Source: an uncultured Flavobacteriales bacterium
Lineage (GTDB): Bacteria > Bacteroidota > Bacteroidia > Palsa-965
DNA length: 15,907 nucleotides
Reading direction: 5' to 3'
Assembly (NCBI GenBank): GCA_946478675.1
Contig: CAMLEF010000067.1
Coordinates: 1 to 15,907 of the forward strand
Every line of letters begins with the position of its first letter. Position 1 is the first letter of the stretch. Positions 1-6,820 of this stretch are shown here, in pieces. The translations under genes and the position numbers were made by a program. Below the pieces are notes generated by a model. The model was given only the letters and a program-made list of their open reading frames with translations, was not told the DNA's origin and did not search any database.

Positions 1-675
1 GATCACGTCGAACTGTTCCGGGTGCACCACCAGCTTCATGCAGAGGTCATCCACGATCACGTCGTCGGCTTTCAGCTCGGGATACTCTTTCGCGACTTCG
101 TAAAAGCATTCGAGAAAGAGCCCGTCGGTGAGCTTCATGATGTTGGCTTTGTGCCCGCAGGTGATGCGGCGCGCGCCTTTTCTCCGCGCCATCTCGAAAG
201 CGTAACGGTGAACCTGCAACGAACCGGGCCGCGTGATAAACCGGCGACAGAGCGCGACGTCTCCCGTCAGCATGTGCTCGATGCTGCCGTAGGTGTCTTC
301 GATGTTTTCGCGCACCACCGTAATGTCGATCGGGATGCCGGCTTTGCTGAACACCGTTTCCACACCGGCCAGCGAGCGGAAGATGCGTTTGTTCGCATAC
401 GTGTTCCAGACTTTGCGCGCGGTGACGTTGATGCTCTTCATGCCTTTTCCTTTGGGCGTTTCCATCGGGCCTTTCAGGAGGATGCCGAGCGATTCCACTT
501 TCGCTTTCGCTTCTTCCGTCATGCCCGACGAGAAGCCGCGTTCGAAAACGGATTTCCCCATTTCCACCGGAACGAATTCCAGCGGAAGGTGTGCTGCGTG
601 GAGGATCTCCAGGACCGCGTCCATGATCTCCGGACCGATCCCGTCCCCTTTTGCGATTGCTATTTGCTGTGTCAT
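1..675 (-). CDS. icd: Isocitrate dehydrogenase (NADP-type), N-terminal part, cut by window edge
   Basis: The reading frame stays open from the ATG at 675 down to base 1 and gives 225 residues of an isocitrate/isopropylmalate dehydrogenase. The N-terminus carries the nucleotide-binding KGDGIGPEI motif (residues 9-17). Substrate-site residues follow in family order: S81, N83, R87 and R97 in MKSINVTARKVWNTYANKR, R122 and Y129 in VVRENIEDTYG, and K176 in HKANIMKLTDG. The pattern of segments resembles the Thermus/bacterial type of NADP isocitrate dehydrogenase more than LeuB, so oxidative decarboxylation of isocitrate to 2-oxoglutarate in the TCA cycle is the likely reaction. The family exceeds 400 residues, so roughly the C-terminal half lies outside. 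The gene diverges from a TetR regulator. A -7-like box (TAGCTTTG on the minus strand, 692-699) would give a leader of about 12 nt. Isopropylmalate or other beta-decarboxylating dehydrogenases are the alternative call, less likely. Confidence 0.88.
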   Translation of the reverse strand, partial: MTQQIAIAKGDGIGPEIMDAVLEILHAAHLPLEFVPVEMGKSVFERGFSSGMTEEAKAKVESLGILLKGPMETPKGKGMKSINVTARKVWNTYANKRIFRSLAGVETVFSKAGIPIDITVVRENIEDTYGSIEHMLTGDVALCRRFITRPGSLQVHRYAFEMARRKGARRITCGHKANIMKLTDGLFLECFYEVAKEYPELKADDVIVDDLCMKLVVHPEQFDVI

Positions 676-691
676 AGGTTGTTTTTCGGGA

Positions 692-699
692 CAAAGCTA
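692..699 (-). promoter_or_regulatory. Putative -7 box of icd
   Basis: On the minus strand this reads TAGCTTTG, a full match to the Bacteroidota -7 consensus TAnnTTTG. It lies 16 nt before the icd ATG. No clear -33 TTG is present at the expected distance. The palindromic operator-like repeats begin 2 bp upstream of the box. Confidence 0.45.
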
Positions 700-701
700 T
701 A

Positions 702-746
702 AATACTATTCGATATGATAGTAATACTATTACAAATAATAGTTAA
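702..746. promoter_or_regulatory. Tandem palindromic operator-like repeats between icd and tetR
   Basis: Two related 24-bp units (702-725 and 723-746) each start with AATACTATT and end around ATAGT, offset by exactly 21 bp. The first is a dyad TACTAT-8 bp-ATAGTA (704-723). The second is a perfect dyad ACTATTA-CAAA-TAATAGT (726-743). Between them ATAGTAATACTAT (718-730) is also nearly palindromic. Such a double dyad spaced by two helical turns, beside a divergently placed TetR gene, is typical of a TetR-family operator. It lies between the -7 boxes of both genes, so binding could affect icd and the regulator itself. The operator role is inferred; the repeats are directly visible. Confidence 0.6.
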
Positions 747-758
747 AAATCATTTTGG

Positions 759-766
759 TATATTTG
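759..766 (+). promoter_or_regulatory. Putative -7 box of the TetR gene
   Basis: TATATTTG is a full match to TAnnTTTG, placed 26 nt before the ATG at 792. The second palindromic dyad (723-746) covers where the -33 element would be, which fits autoregulation. Confidence 0.45.
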
Positions 767-791
767 TACTTTTAAATCCTTAACCATTGCT

Positions 792-1493
792 ATGGAACTG
801 CAAATCCAGATCCGGATGAACCCGGCGCTTTTTATCCGGGACCCGGAGCAAACGGAGCTCGGCCGGAACATTATCCGCCAGAGCATCCGCATGATCGATG
901 AGCTGGGCTTCGAGGATTTTACCTTTAAGAAGCTGGCGGCGGAAATGGGCACGACGGAGGCCAGCATTTACCGTTATTTCGAAAACAAGCACCGGCTGCT
1001 GACGTATATCGTTACCTGGTTCTGGGCGTGGATGGAATACCAGGTCATCTTTTATACGAACAACCAGAAGGACGCGAAGACGAAAATCAATACGATCATC
1101 AGCCTGCTCACGTTCCGGCTGCAGGACGAAATTTCATTCACGCACATCGACAAGCAGCAGCTCTTCCGCATCACCATTGCCGAAGGCACGAAGTCGTACC
1201 TCACGAAGCACGTGACGGAAGACAACAAGGCCCGCCTGTTCAAGCCGTACAAAGATCTGTGCGCCCGCATCGCCGACGTTTTTCTCGAGCACAGCCCGTC
1301 GTATCCGTATCCGCGTTCATTGTCGAGCACGCTGCTGGAGATGGCGCACTGGCAATATTATTTTAAAGAGAACCTGCCTTCGCTGACCGATTTTGCCAAA
1401 GACAAAACGCTCGACAGTCTGGTCGATTTCCTGACGCACCTGGTGTTTTCTTCGCTCGAGTCGCGGAAATTACCGGGCAAAGCAGCGAAATGA
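792..1493 (+). CDS. TetR/AcrR-family transcriptional regulator
   Basis: The 233-residue product has a TetR-type N-terminal DNA-binding domain. Residues 20-70 form the three-helix unit, with the helix-turn-helix in FTFKKLAAEMGTTEASIYRYFENKHRLL (about 43-70), including the characteristic tail YRYFxNKxxLL. The rest is an all-helical ligand/dimerisation domain without recognisable similarity; it starts with an aromatic-rich helix (TWFWAWMEYQV). The ATG at 792 gives a short N-terminal arm and follows a -7 box at 759-766. The gene diverges from icd across tandem palindromes, so autoregulation and control of the dehydrogenase gene are plausible. The effector is unknown. trmB starts 40 bp downstream in the same direction and may be cotranscribed. 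Confidence 0.88.
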   Translation: MELQIQIRMNPALFIRDPEQTELGRNIIRQSIRMIDELGFEDFTFKKLAAEMGTTEASIYRYFENKHRLLTYIVTWFWAWMEYQVIFYTNNQKDAKTKINTIISLLTFRLQDEISFTHIDKQQLFRITIAEGTKSYLTKHVTEDNKARLFKPYKDLCARIADVFLEHSPSYPYPRSLSSTLLEMAHWQYYFKENLPSLTDFAKDKTLDSLVDFLTHLVFSSLESRKLPGKAAK

Positions 1494-1533
1494 GAGCATT
1501 TTTTTTTCTCTTTGTGCTCCCATTACAGCACGC

Positions 1534-2256
1534 ATGTCGAAATTGAATAAGCTCGAGCGGTTCGCCGAAATGAAAACCATGTCCAACGTGGTGCAGTTCG
1601 GCTTTCGCGATTTAGAAAAAGCAGGCCTTCACCCGTTCCGCGGAAAGTGGAAAGAAGAATTTTTCAAGAATGATCATCCGCTTGTGCTGGAGCTCGGCTG
1701 CGGCAAAGGCGAATACACCGTCGGACTGGCGCAGCGTTATCCAAAGAAAAATTTCATCGGCATCGACGTGAAGGGTGCGCGCATGCATGTGGGTGCGACG
1801 TACGCGTTGAAGAACAATCTTCCGAACGCTGCTTTCCTGCGCACGCGGATCGATTTCATCAATGCGTTGTTCGATGCGGGAGAAGTCGACGAGATCTGGA
1901 TCACGTTTCCCGATCCGCAGAAGGAGAAGCCGAAGAAACGCCTGACTTCTCCCGGCTTTCTCGCGCGCTATGCACACCTGCTTTCACCCGGCGGCATCAT
2001 TCACCTGAAAACCGACAGCGTCCTGCTGCACGAATACACGCTCGAAGTCATTGCTGAAGAAGGCCATCACCTCATCGAAGCGACGAATGATGTGTACGGT
2101 GACGGCAAAGAGCACGATGAAATTTTAACTACGATCCGTACGACGTACGAAAAGCGTTTCCTCGCAGAAGGCATGAAGATCACCTACGTGTCGTTCCGTC
2201 TCAAAGCGGATTACGCCGAGGGAAAAAAAGTATTCCCCATTCACATCGAAGAATAA
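1534..2256 (+). CDS. trmB: tRNA (guanine-N7)-methyltransferase
   Basis: The 240-residue product is TrmB, which uses S-adenosylmethionine to methylate N7 of G46 in the variable loop of tRNA. It has the Rossmann-fold SAM motif LELGCGKG (about 52-59), the acidic strand end GIDVKGAR (76-83), the TrmB hallmark ITFPDPQ (123-129), and the C-terminal TTYEKRF motif (203-209). The length matches the family. The ATG at 1534 keeps the conserved MSKLNKLERFAEMKT start, so the internal ATGs at 1570 and 1579 were rejected. The upstream 40 bp contains a T-run and an imperfect -7 box (TCTCTTTG, 1507-1514), so the gene may have its own promoter or be read from the TetR gene. It ends just before an 8-bp repeat array and hairpin. 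Confidence 0.95.
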   Translation: MSKLNKLERFAEMKTMSNVVQFGFRDLEKAGLHPFRGKWKEEFFKNDHPLVLELGCGKGEYTVGLAQRYPKKNFIGIDVKGARMHVGATYALKNNLPNAAFLRTRIDFINALFDAGEVDEIWITFPDPQKEKPKKRLTSPGFLARYAHLLSPGGIIHLKTDSVLLHEYTLEVIAEEGHHLIEATNDVYGDGKEHDEILTTIRTTYEKRFLAEGMKITYVSFRLKADYAEGKKVFPIHIEE

Positions 2257-2258
2257 AT

Positions 2259-2310
2259 CGGGAATTCGGGAATTCGGGAATTCGGAAGTTCGGTCATTCG
2301 GAGATTCGGT
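2259..2310 (+). repeat. Tandem array of 8-bp CGGnnnTT units
   Basis: Three perfect CGGGAATT copies (2259-2282) are followed by three diverged units in the same 8-bp register: CGGAAGTT, CGGTCATT and CGGAGATT (2283-2306), then CGGT. Every unit keeps CGG and the final TT. Related 8-bp units recur in inverted orientation at 2329-2355. The array starts 2 bp after the trmB stop codon. Confidence 0.8.
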
Positions 2311-2360
2311 TAGCAGTAATTACGAATTACCGAATGCACGAATGTCCGAATGTCCTTTTT
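2284..2360 (+). terminator. Long imperfect hairpin with T-run between convergent genes
   Basis: The left arm 2284-2310 and right arm 2329-2355 are 27 bases each and pair at 21 of 27 positions, including 7-bp and 6-bp uninterrupted blocks nearest the loop (loop 2311-2328). Five T residues follow at 2356-2360, so it could end trmB transcripts. The T-run touches the stop codon of the convergent TRIC gene. The terminator role is inferred; it may simply be a repeat-derived structure. Confidence 0.5.
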
Positions 2361-2974
2361 CAGTCCCCGACTTTCGGGAGCGACCAGCTTTTGTAGACGG
2401 CGAGAATGCGCACAACGATCACGACGGCGATGCCGGTGAATGCGGCGATGTTGCCGTGTACGTCCAGGTAGAGCAACGTCACATACACGGCGGCTCCTGC
2501 GAGACAAGCGGTGGCGTTAATTTCTGTCCGGAAAATGAGCTGCAGTTCATTCAGCAGCGTGTCGCGGATGACGCCGCCGAAGACTGCGGAGAACATGCCG
2601 AGGATGAGCGCCGCCAATGGATTGACGTCTGCCGCGAGTGATTTCTGCGTGCCGAGGATCGTGTACAGCCCGATGCCGATCGCGTCGAAGAGGAGCATGG
2701 TGCGCGTGAGCTTCAGCAGTAATTTTCTTGCGCCCACCGCAAAGAGCACACCCACGCCGATCGCAATGATGTAGTTCGCATCGCTGATCCACGCCAGCGG
2801 GTGAATGCCGAGCATGATATCGCGAATCGTTCCGCCGCCGATCGCCGTGATGAACGCGATGAACGTGATGCCGAAGAAATCGCGGTAAATGCTTTTGTCG
2901 TACGCCGCCAGCGCACCCGACATCGCGAAGAAAAAGACGCCAGCCAGATCGAGCCAATAGGGAACGGTGAGCAC
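2360..2974 (-). CDS. TRIC / UPF0126 family membrane protein
   Basis: The 204-residue product is almost entirely hydrophobic helices and shows the internal duplication typical of the bacterial TRIC (trimeric intracellular cation channel, UPF0126) family. The first repeat carries AIGGGTIRDIMLG and the second FGGVIRDTLLNE, the paired glycine/arginine-aspartate motifs. Family members form homotrimeric monovalent-cation channels with seven membrane helices; the physiological role in bacteria is unclear. The GTG at 2974 is the first possible start, because an in-frame TAA stands three codons upstream, and it gives the usual family N-terminus (PYWLDLAGVFFFAMSGALA). A perfect -7 box (TAACTTTG, 2979-2986) ends 4 nt before the GTG, suggesting a leaderless mRNA. 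The gene lies 17 bp downstream of the SGNH hydrolase gene, so cotranscription is also possible. Confidence 0.88.
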   Translation of the reverse strand: MLTVPYWLDLAGVFFFAMSGALAAYDKSIYRDFFGITFIAFITAIGGGTIRDIMLGIHPLAWISDANYIIAIGVGVLFAVGARKLLLKLTRTMLLFDAIGIGLYTILGTQKSLAADVNPLAALILGMFSAVFGGVIRDTLLNELQLIFRTEINATACLAGAAVYVTLLYLDVHGNIAAFTGIAVVIVVRILAVYKSWSLPKVGD

Positions 2975-2978
2975 GCCG

Positions 2979-2986
2979 CAAAGTTA
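2979..2986 (-). promoter_or_regulatory. -7 box placed for a leaderless TRIC mRNA
   Basis: The minus strand reads TAACTTTG, a full match to TAnnTTTG, with TTG 18 bp upstream (plus coordinates 3005-3007). Only 4 nt separate the box from the GTG start at 2974, so transcription would begin at or next to the start codon. Confidence 0.5.
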
Positions 2987-2991
2987 GAACA

Positions 2992-4239
2992 TCATTCCCC
3001 GCGCACCAACACACGCGCAGAAGCATGCAGCCGTTCGCCGTCGAGCCGCAGCAGGTAAACGCCAGGCGCAAGATCACCGGTCGCGATGCTGAACTGTTTT
3101 TCATCCGACACGCCGCAACGCACGAGCGCGCCATTGCTGTTGTAAAGCGAATATGTCACTGTTGTTTCTTCCTGTGTAATAAAAATACGATCGTTCGCAG
3201 GGTTCGGATAAATGGTGAACGCGTTGCTGTTCTCATTCGCAATTCCTGTCGGCTGGATCGTCTGGCAAAGCGTGTCGACACGGCAGCCGTTGCTCACCGC
3301 AAGACAAATCGTATACGGCGGTCCGAACGGATACGTGTGCGTTCCATTGGGACCACCGGGCGTAAACGTGTTGCCATCGCCCCAGCTCCAGGAAGTCACC
3401 GTCGTATCCGTCGCGGTAAACTGCACGGTATTCGCCGCAATGATCGAAGCGGTGAATGCAGCGGACGGGGAATACACTTTCGTATTCCACACGCTCATCG
3501 AATCGAGCACGGTTGTCGCGGCAATGTTTTGCAGGAACGTCGCTTCGTTCTGCGTGAGCCCGCCGTAATAATTCAATCCGACCGGGCTTTGCCGGAAGAT
3601 CGTTGCGTAAAATGTGCAGGCGGTGAGATACGATCCGTAAAGGCTCGGATGACTTTCATCGGCCTGGTAAAGATCGAACGCGGGATTCGTCGCAATGCAA
3701 TTCTGCCATGCAATTCCAGCCGGCGCAACGACGGCATGATTGTCATACGCCATTTGCAGGTAACGTCCGCGCAGCTGCGATTGCATGCCGGCATACGTGC
3801 ACACGGGCGGATACGCCGCACAGTTCGAAGCGTCGCCGTTTTTTCTTCCCCACGTCATGTAAAAAACGGTTTGCGTGCAGCTGTCGTTGACGTGGATAAG
3901 GCTGTCGAGCAAACGTGCGTACGGAAAAACATTCGCCTGCACGTACGGCGTGTCGAGCGAAGGCTCCTGGCTCTGCGCCTGCAGCACGACGTAATCCCAC
4001 GGCAGCTGGCTGATCTTCGAAAGCGTGGTCGCATCCTGCGAATGCAATTGCAGCGTATAACCGCCGGGCGTGTTCGCATCCCAGCTGATCGAGTCGCCGC
4101 CGGCACGTGCGAGTTGCGCCACGAGACCGGGAAGATTGTTGACGGCGGTGTACGAATTGCCGAGGAAGAGCACGTGCTTTACCTGTTGCGCGGAGAGAAG
4201 CGCAGGCAACAGCAACGCAGCGAGGAAGAATTTTTTCAC
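2992..4239 (-). CDS. Secreted SGNH/GDSL-like hydrolase with PKD-like domain and type IX secretion tail
   Basis: The 415-residue product starts with a signal peptide (KKFFLAALLLPALLSAQQ). An SGNH-hydrolase core follows (about 20-245): block I LFLGNSYT with nucleophile S29, a block with VVLQAQSQEP (84-93), and the catalytic pair D194/H197 in ADESHPS. Residues about 258-340 form a PKD-like beta-sandwich (WSWGDGNTFTPGG, THTYPFGPPYTICLAV). The last 70 residues match the Por/T9SS type A sorting domain (FTIYPNPANDRIFI to APGVYLLRL), so the protein should be exported through the type IX system and attached or released at the cell surface. SGNH enzymes are usually esterases or deacetylases on carbohydrates or lipids; the substrate here is unknown. 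The start is a GTG (4239, or the adjacent GTG at 4242). An ATG at 4380 would add an Arg/Cys-rich segment ahead of the signal peptide and was rejected. Confidence 0.85.
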   Translation of the reverse strand: MKKFFLAALLLPALLSAQQVKHVLFLGNSYTAVNNLPGLVAQLARAGGDSISWDANTPGGYTLQLHSQDATTLSKISQLPWDYVVLQAQSQEPSLDTPYVQANVFPYARLLDSLIHVNDSCTQTVFYMTWGRKNGDASNCAAYPPVCTYAGMQSQLRGRYLQMAYDNHAVVAPAGIAWQNCIATNPAFDLYQADESHPSLYGSYLTACTFYATIFRQSPVGLNYYGGLTQNEATFLQNIAATTVLDSMSVWNTKVYSPSAAFTASIIAANTVQFTATDTTVTSWSWGDGNTFTPGGPNGTHTYPFGPPYTICLAVSNGCRVDTLCQTIQPTGIANENSNAFTIYPNPANDRIFITQEETTVTYSLYNSNGALVRCGVSDEKQFSIATGDLAPGVYLLRLDGERLHASARVLVRGE

Positions 4240-4242
4240 CAC

Positions 4243-4284
4243 TAAAAATAAGAAATCCCCCGCAGGACGAGCCACGCGGAGGAT
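4243..4284 (-). terminator. Intrinsic terminator-like hairpin upstream of the SGNH hydrolase gene
   Basis: On the minus strand ATCCTCCGC (plus 4276-4284) pairs with GCGGGGGAT (4255-4263) in a 9-bp stem with one T-G wobble and a 12-nt loop. A T-rich tract (TTCTTATTTTTA) follows directly. This is a good rho-independent terminator for the upstream SulP-carbonic anhydrase gene, although it sits 106 bp after that stop codon and immediately before the next start codon. Confidence 0.55.
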
Positions 4285-4306
4285 CCGGGACGTATCGTGA
4301 TTTGTG

Positions 4307-4373
4307 CCCGCGGCCCGGCGGCAGGCATGGATTCCTACCACCAGAACTTGGCATGCTGCACACCGGGCGCGGG
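4307..4373. repeat. Strong bulged hairpin in the SulP-SGNH intergenic region
   Basis: The arms 4307-4329 and 4352-4373 pair over about 21 bp with three single-base bulges and one wobble, closing a 22-nt loop (4330-4351). GC content is much higher than in the flanks. There is no T-run on either side, so it is not a simple terminator. Together with the hairpin at 4255-4284 it fills nearly the whole 150-bp spacer. It resembles the REP-type palindromes dispersed in many genomes, but only one copy is in this window, so that remains a guess. Confidence 0.6.
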
Positions 4374-4389
4374 TTGACAAATGATTTTG

Positions 4390-6714
4390 CTACGAAGCCA
4401 TCGACGTCACCTTGCGCGTCATCGTGGGTACTTCATTGGCGTCGTAAAAATTCACCACGCCGGTTTCCACGTCGTACATCGCGCCGACGATGCGGATCGT
4501 GCCGGATTTCTCCAGATCGCGCAGGATGCTGCTGCGCTGTCGGATCGCATCGGCGGAGATCAACACGTTTTTCGCGGCAACGCGATCGACGAATTCATCG
4601 GTGGCGTTTTGCGTTTCCGAGAAGCTGCTGATCGCCGGGCGAAGCTTGTCGAGCAGCCCGGTGAGATGGCCCATTTCCACTTTCGCCACCGCGCCTTTCA
4701 CCGCGCCGCATTTCGTATGGCCCAGCACGATGATGACCTTCGATCCCGCGACGTTGCAGGCGAATTCCATCGAGCCGAGAATGTCTTCGTTCACGACGTT
4801 GCCTGCTACACGTACGGAGAAAATATCGCCGAGGCCCTGGTCGAAGATGAGCTCTGCGGACGTGCGCGAATCGATGCAGCTGAGGATCGTCGCAAACGGG
4901 AATTGTCCTTCTTTCGTTTCGTTCACCTGCTGCAACAGGTTGCGATGAAATTTCAGGTTGTTCACGAAGCGCTCGTTGCCTTCCTTCAGCAAACGCAGCG
5001 CATCGTCCGGCGTGATCAGGTCCTGCGCTTCACGGTTGAGAATCCGCATGATCTTTCCGTCGTTGCCGGTCACGTTATTGTACAGCTGCTTCGTTTGTCC
5101 CGCGATGAATTTTTGTCCGCGGATCATGTTACGCACGAGCGCATTCCTTCGCAGCATCGTGAAGCTGCCCGAAGCCGGCTCGTATTTTTCTTTCAGGCCG
5201 GTCGTCGTGACGTGAATGGTTTTCTGCGGCGCGGTGATCGTTTTGAATTCGCGGATAATTTCCAGCACGTCTTCATCCACGTGAACCGTCGAAGCAGCGT
5301 TGATGTTGACGGTGGAATTTTCCGGCAAATGATCGAGCATGACTTTGATGCTGGCGCGGCTGAGAAAAGAAACTTCCTGCGCAAGCGTGATGACGATGTG
5401 ATCGCCGTTCTCGAATTCTTCACGATGGAAAAAGTACGAGCCTTTCATGTTGATGCGCAGGATGAGGATCGCCGCCACGCTCATGCCGATCGCCACGCCG
5501 GTGAGCAGGTCAGTGAATACGACGGCGAGCACCGTGATGATGAACGGCAGCCACTGGTGCCAGCCGCGCGAGAACATGTCGCGGAAGATGGAAACCTTCG
5601 CCAGCTTGTAACCGGTAACGAGCAGGATCGCCGCCAGCACCGCGAGCGGAATGCGGTTGAGCAATCCCGGCAGCAGCGCTACGCAGGCGAGAATGAGAAG
5701 ACCGTGTGTGATCGTGGCGATTTTCGATTTTGCGCCGGCATTCAGGTTGGCCGAGCTGCGCACGATCACCGAAGTGACAGGCAATCCGCCGAGCAGTCCG
5801 GCGAAAAGATTGCCGAGGCCCTGCGCTTTCAGTTCGCGGTTCGGCGAAGTAACGCGGCGTTCCGGATTGAGCTTGTCGACCGCTTCGATGCACAGCAGCG
5901 TTTCCAGTGAAGCGACGATCGCGATGGTGAAGCCGGTGATCCACACTTTCGGGTTGCTGATGAAACCGAAATCGGGGAAATGAAACAGCGCGGCGAATTC
6001 ACCGGCTGTTTTCGCTGCGGGAATCGTCACAAGATGTTCGGGTCGCAGCACGAGGCCGGGCATTCCGGCGCGCCACCATTCGTTGAGCAGCGTGCCTGCC
6101 ACAACCGCTACGAGCGGGCCGGGAAGAAACGCGATCTTTTTCATGAACGGTTTTTCCCAGAGAATAATGATCGACATGGCGACGAGCGCGATGATCATTG
6201 CGCCGAGGTCGATGTGATAGAACGGCTGAAGCAGCGTGGAGAGCGTGTTGTGCCCGTCGGGTTGCAGGAAGAAGAAATCGCCTTCCGTGTCTTTGTCGTA
6301 ACCGAACGCATGCGGAAGCTGTTTCAGGATGATGATGATCCCGATGCCGGTGAGCATGCCTTTGATCACGTTCGAAGGAAAATAATTGGCAATGACACCG
6401 GCTTTCAGGAAACCGAGCGTCAACTGCAGCACGCCTGCGATCACGACAGAAAGCAGGAACGCATCGAAGGACCCGAGCGAAGTGATCGCTGCCAGCACGA
6501 CAGCGGTAAGTCCGGCCGCAGGACCACTTACGCTCAGGGAAGAATTACTGACGAGGCCGATCACGATACCTCCGATGATGCCGGAGATAAGCCCGCTGAA
6601 CAACGGTGCGCCGGAAGCCAGCGCGATGCCGAGGCACAGCGGGACAGCGATGAGAAAGACGACAAGGCCTGCCGGAAGATCTTTCCGGAGATTGGAAAAA
6701 ATGGATTTAGACAT
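4390..6714 (-). CDS. SulP-family anion (probably bicarbonate) transporter fused to beta-carbonic anhydrase
   Basis: The 774-residue product combines three parts. Residues about 8-440 are a SulP transporter membrane domain with the typical start (DLPAGLVVFLIAVPLCLGIALASGAPLFSGL) and SVSGPAAGLTAVVLA (61-75). Residues about 445-545 look like the cytoplasmic STAS-type domain. Residues about 567-765 are a beta-carbonic anhydrase with the zinc ligands C613 (in CIDSR, with the D615/R617 dyad), H666 and C669 (in GHTKCGAVKGA). The enzyme interconverts CO2 and bicarbonate. Fusions of this kind are known in the SulP family and suggest coupled bicarbonate transport and hydration at the membrane; direction of flux is inferred. 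The ATG at 6714 matches the family N-terminus. An upstream start at 6789 would add 25 Cys/Arg/His-containing residues and was rejected. All key zinc ligands are intact. Confidence 0.93.
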   Translation of the reverse strand: MSKSIFSNLRKDLPAGLVVFLIAVPLCLGIALASGAPLFSGLISGIIGGIVIGLVSNSSLSVSGPAAGLTAVVLAAITSLGSFDAFLLSVVIAGVLQLTLGFLKAGVIANYFPSNVIKGMLTGIGIIIILKQLPHAFGYDKDTEGDFFFLQPDGHNTLSTLLQPFYHIDLGAMIIALVAMSIIILWEKPFMKKIAFLPGPLVAVVAGTLLNEWWRAGMPGLVLRPEHLVTIPAAKTAGEFAALFHFPDFGFISNPKVWITGFTIAIVASLETLLCIEAVDKLNPERRVTSPNRELKAQGLGNLFAGLLGGLPVTSVIVRSSANLNAGAKSKIATITHGLLILACVALLPGLLNRIPLAVLAAILLVTGYKLAKVSIFRDMFSRGWHQWLPFIITVLAVVFTDLLTGVAIGMSVAAILILRINMKGSYFFHREEFENGDHIVITLAQEVSFLSRASIKVMLDHLPENSTVNINAASTVHVDEDVLEIIREFKTITAPQKTIHVTTTGLKEKYEPASGSFTMLRRNALVRNMIRGQKFIAGQTKQLYNNVTGNDGKIMRILNREAQDLITPDDALRLLKEGNERFVNNLKFHRNLLQQVNETKEGQFPFATILSCIDSRTSAELIFDQGLGDIFSVRVAGNVVNEDILGSMEFACNVAGSKVIIVLGHTKCGAVKGAVAKVEMGHLTGLLDKLRPAISSFSETQNATDEFVDRVAAKNVLISADAIRQRSSILRDLEKSGTIRIVGAMYDVETGVVNFYDANEVPTMTRKVTSMAS

Positions 6715-6820
6715 TTGAAAAAGTTGGAAATGGTTCGACAAGGCGGAACTTCTCCGCGAATAATTACAGCCGCACGCAGCAGGACACACGTCCGCCGGGG
6801 CAACTAGTCAGCAGGAAAAA

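Noticed and set aside
1494..1533. Possible terminator after the TetR gene (GAGCA..TGCTC around a T-run)
   Set aside because: The stem is only 5 bp and the T-run lies in the loop, not after the hairpin.
3025..4245. 406-codon plus-strand open frame antisense to the SGNH hydrolase gene
   Set aside because: Arg/His-rich composition without motifs, fully overlapped by a protein with signal peptide, catalytic residues and T9SS tail.
4240..4380. N-terminal extension of the SGNH hydrolase from an ATG at 4380
   Set aside because: The extension runs through two hairpins and would place 47 polar residues ahead of a clear signal peptide.
4381..5910. 509-codon plus-strand open frame antisense to the SulP-carbonic anhydrase gene
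   Set aside because: The translation is Arg/His/Asp-rich with no domain, and the opposite strand encodes a well-supported protein; it is a GC-rich shadow frame.
6715..6820. Possible promoter or regulatory RNA upstream of the SulP-carbonic anhydrase gene
   Set aside because: Only a 5-bp stem (GCGGA/TCCGC) and no match to TAnnTTTG were found, too weak to call.
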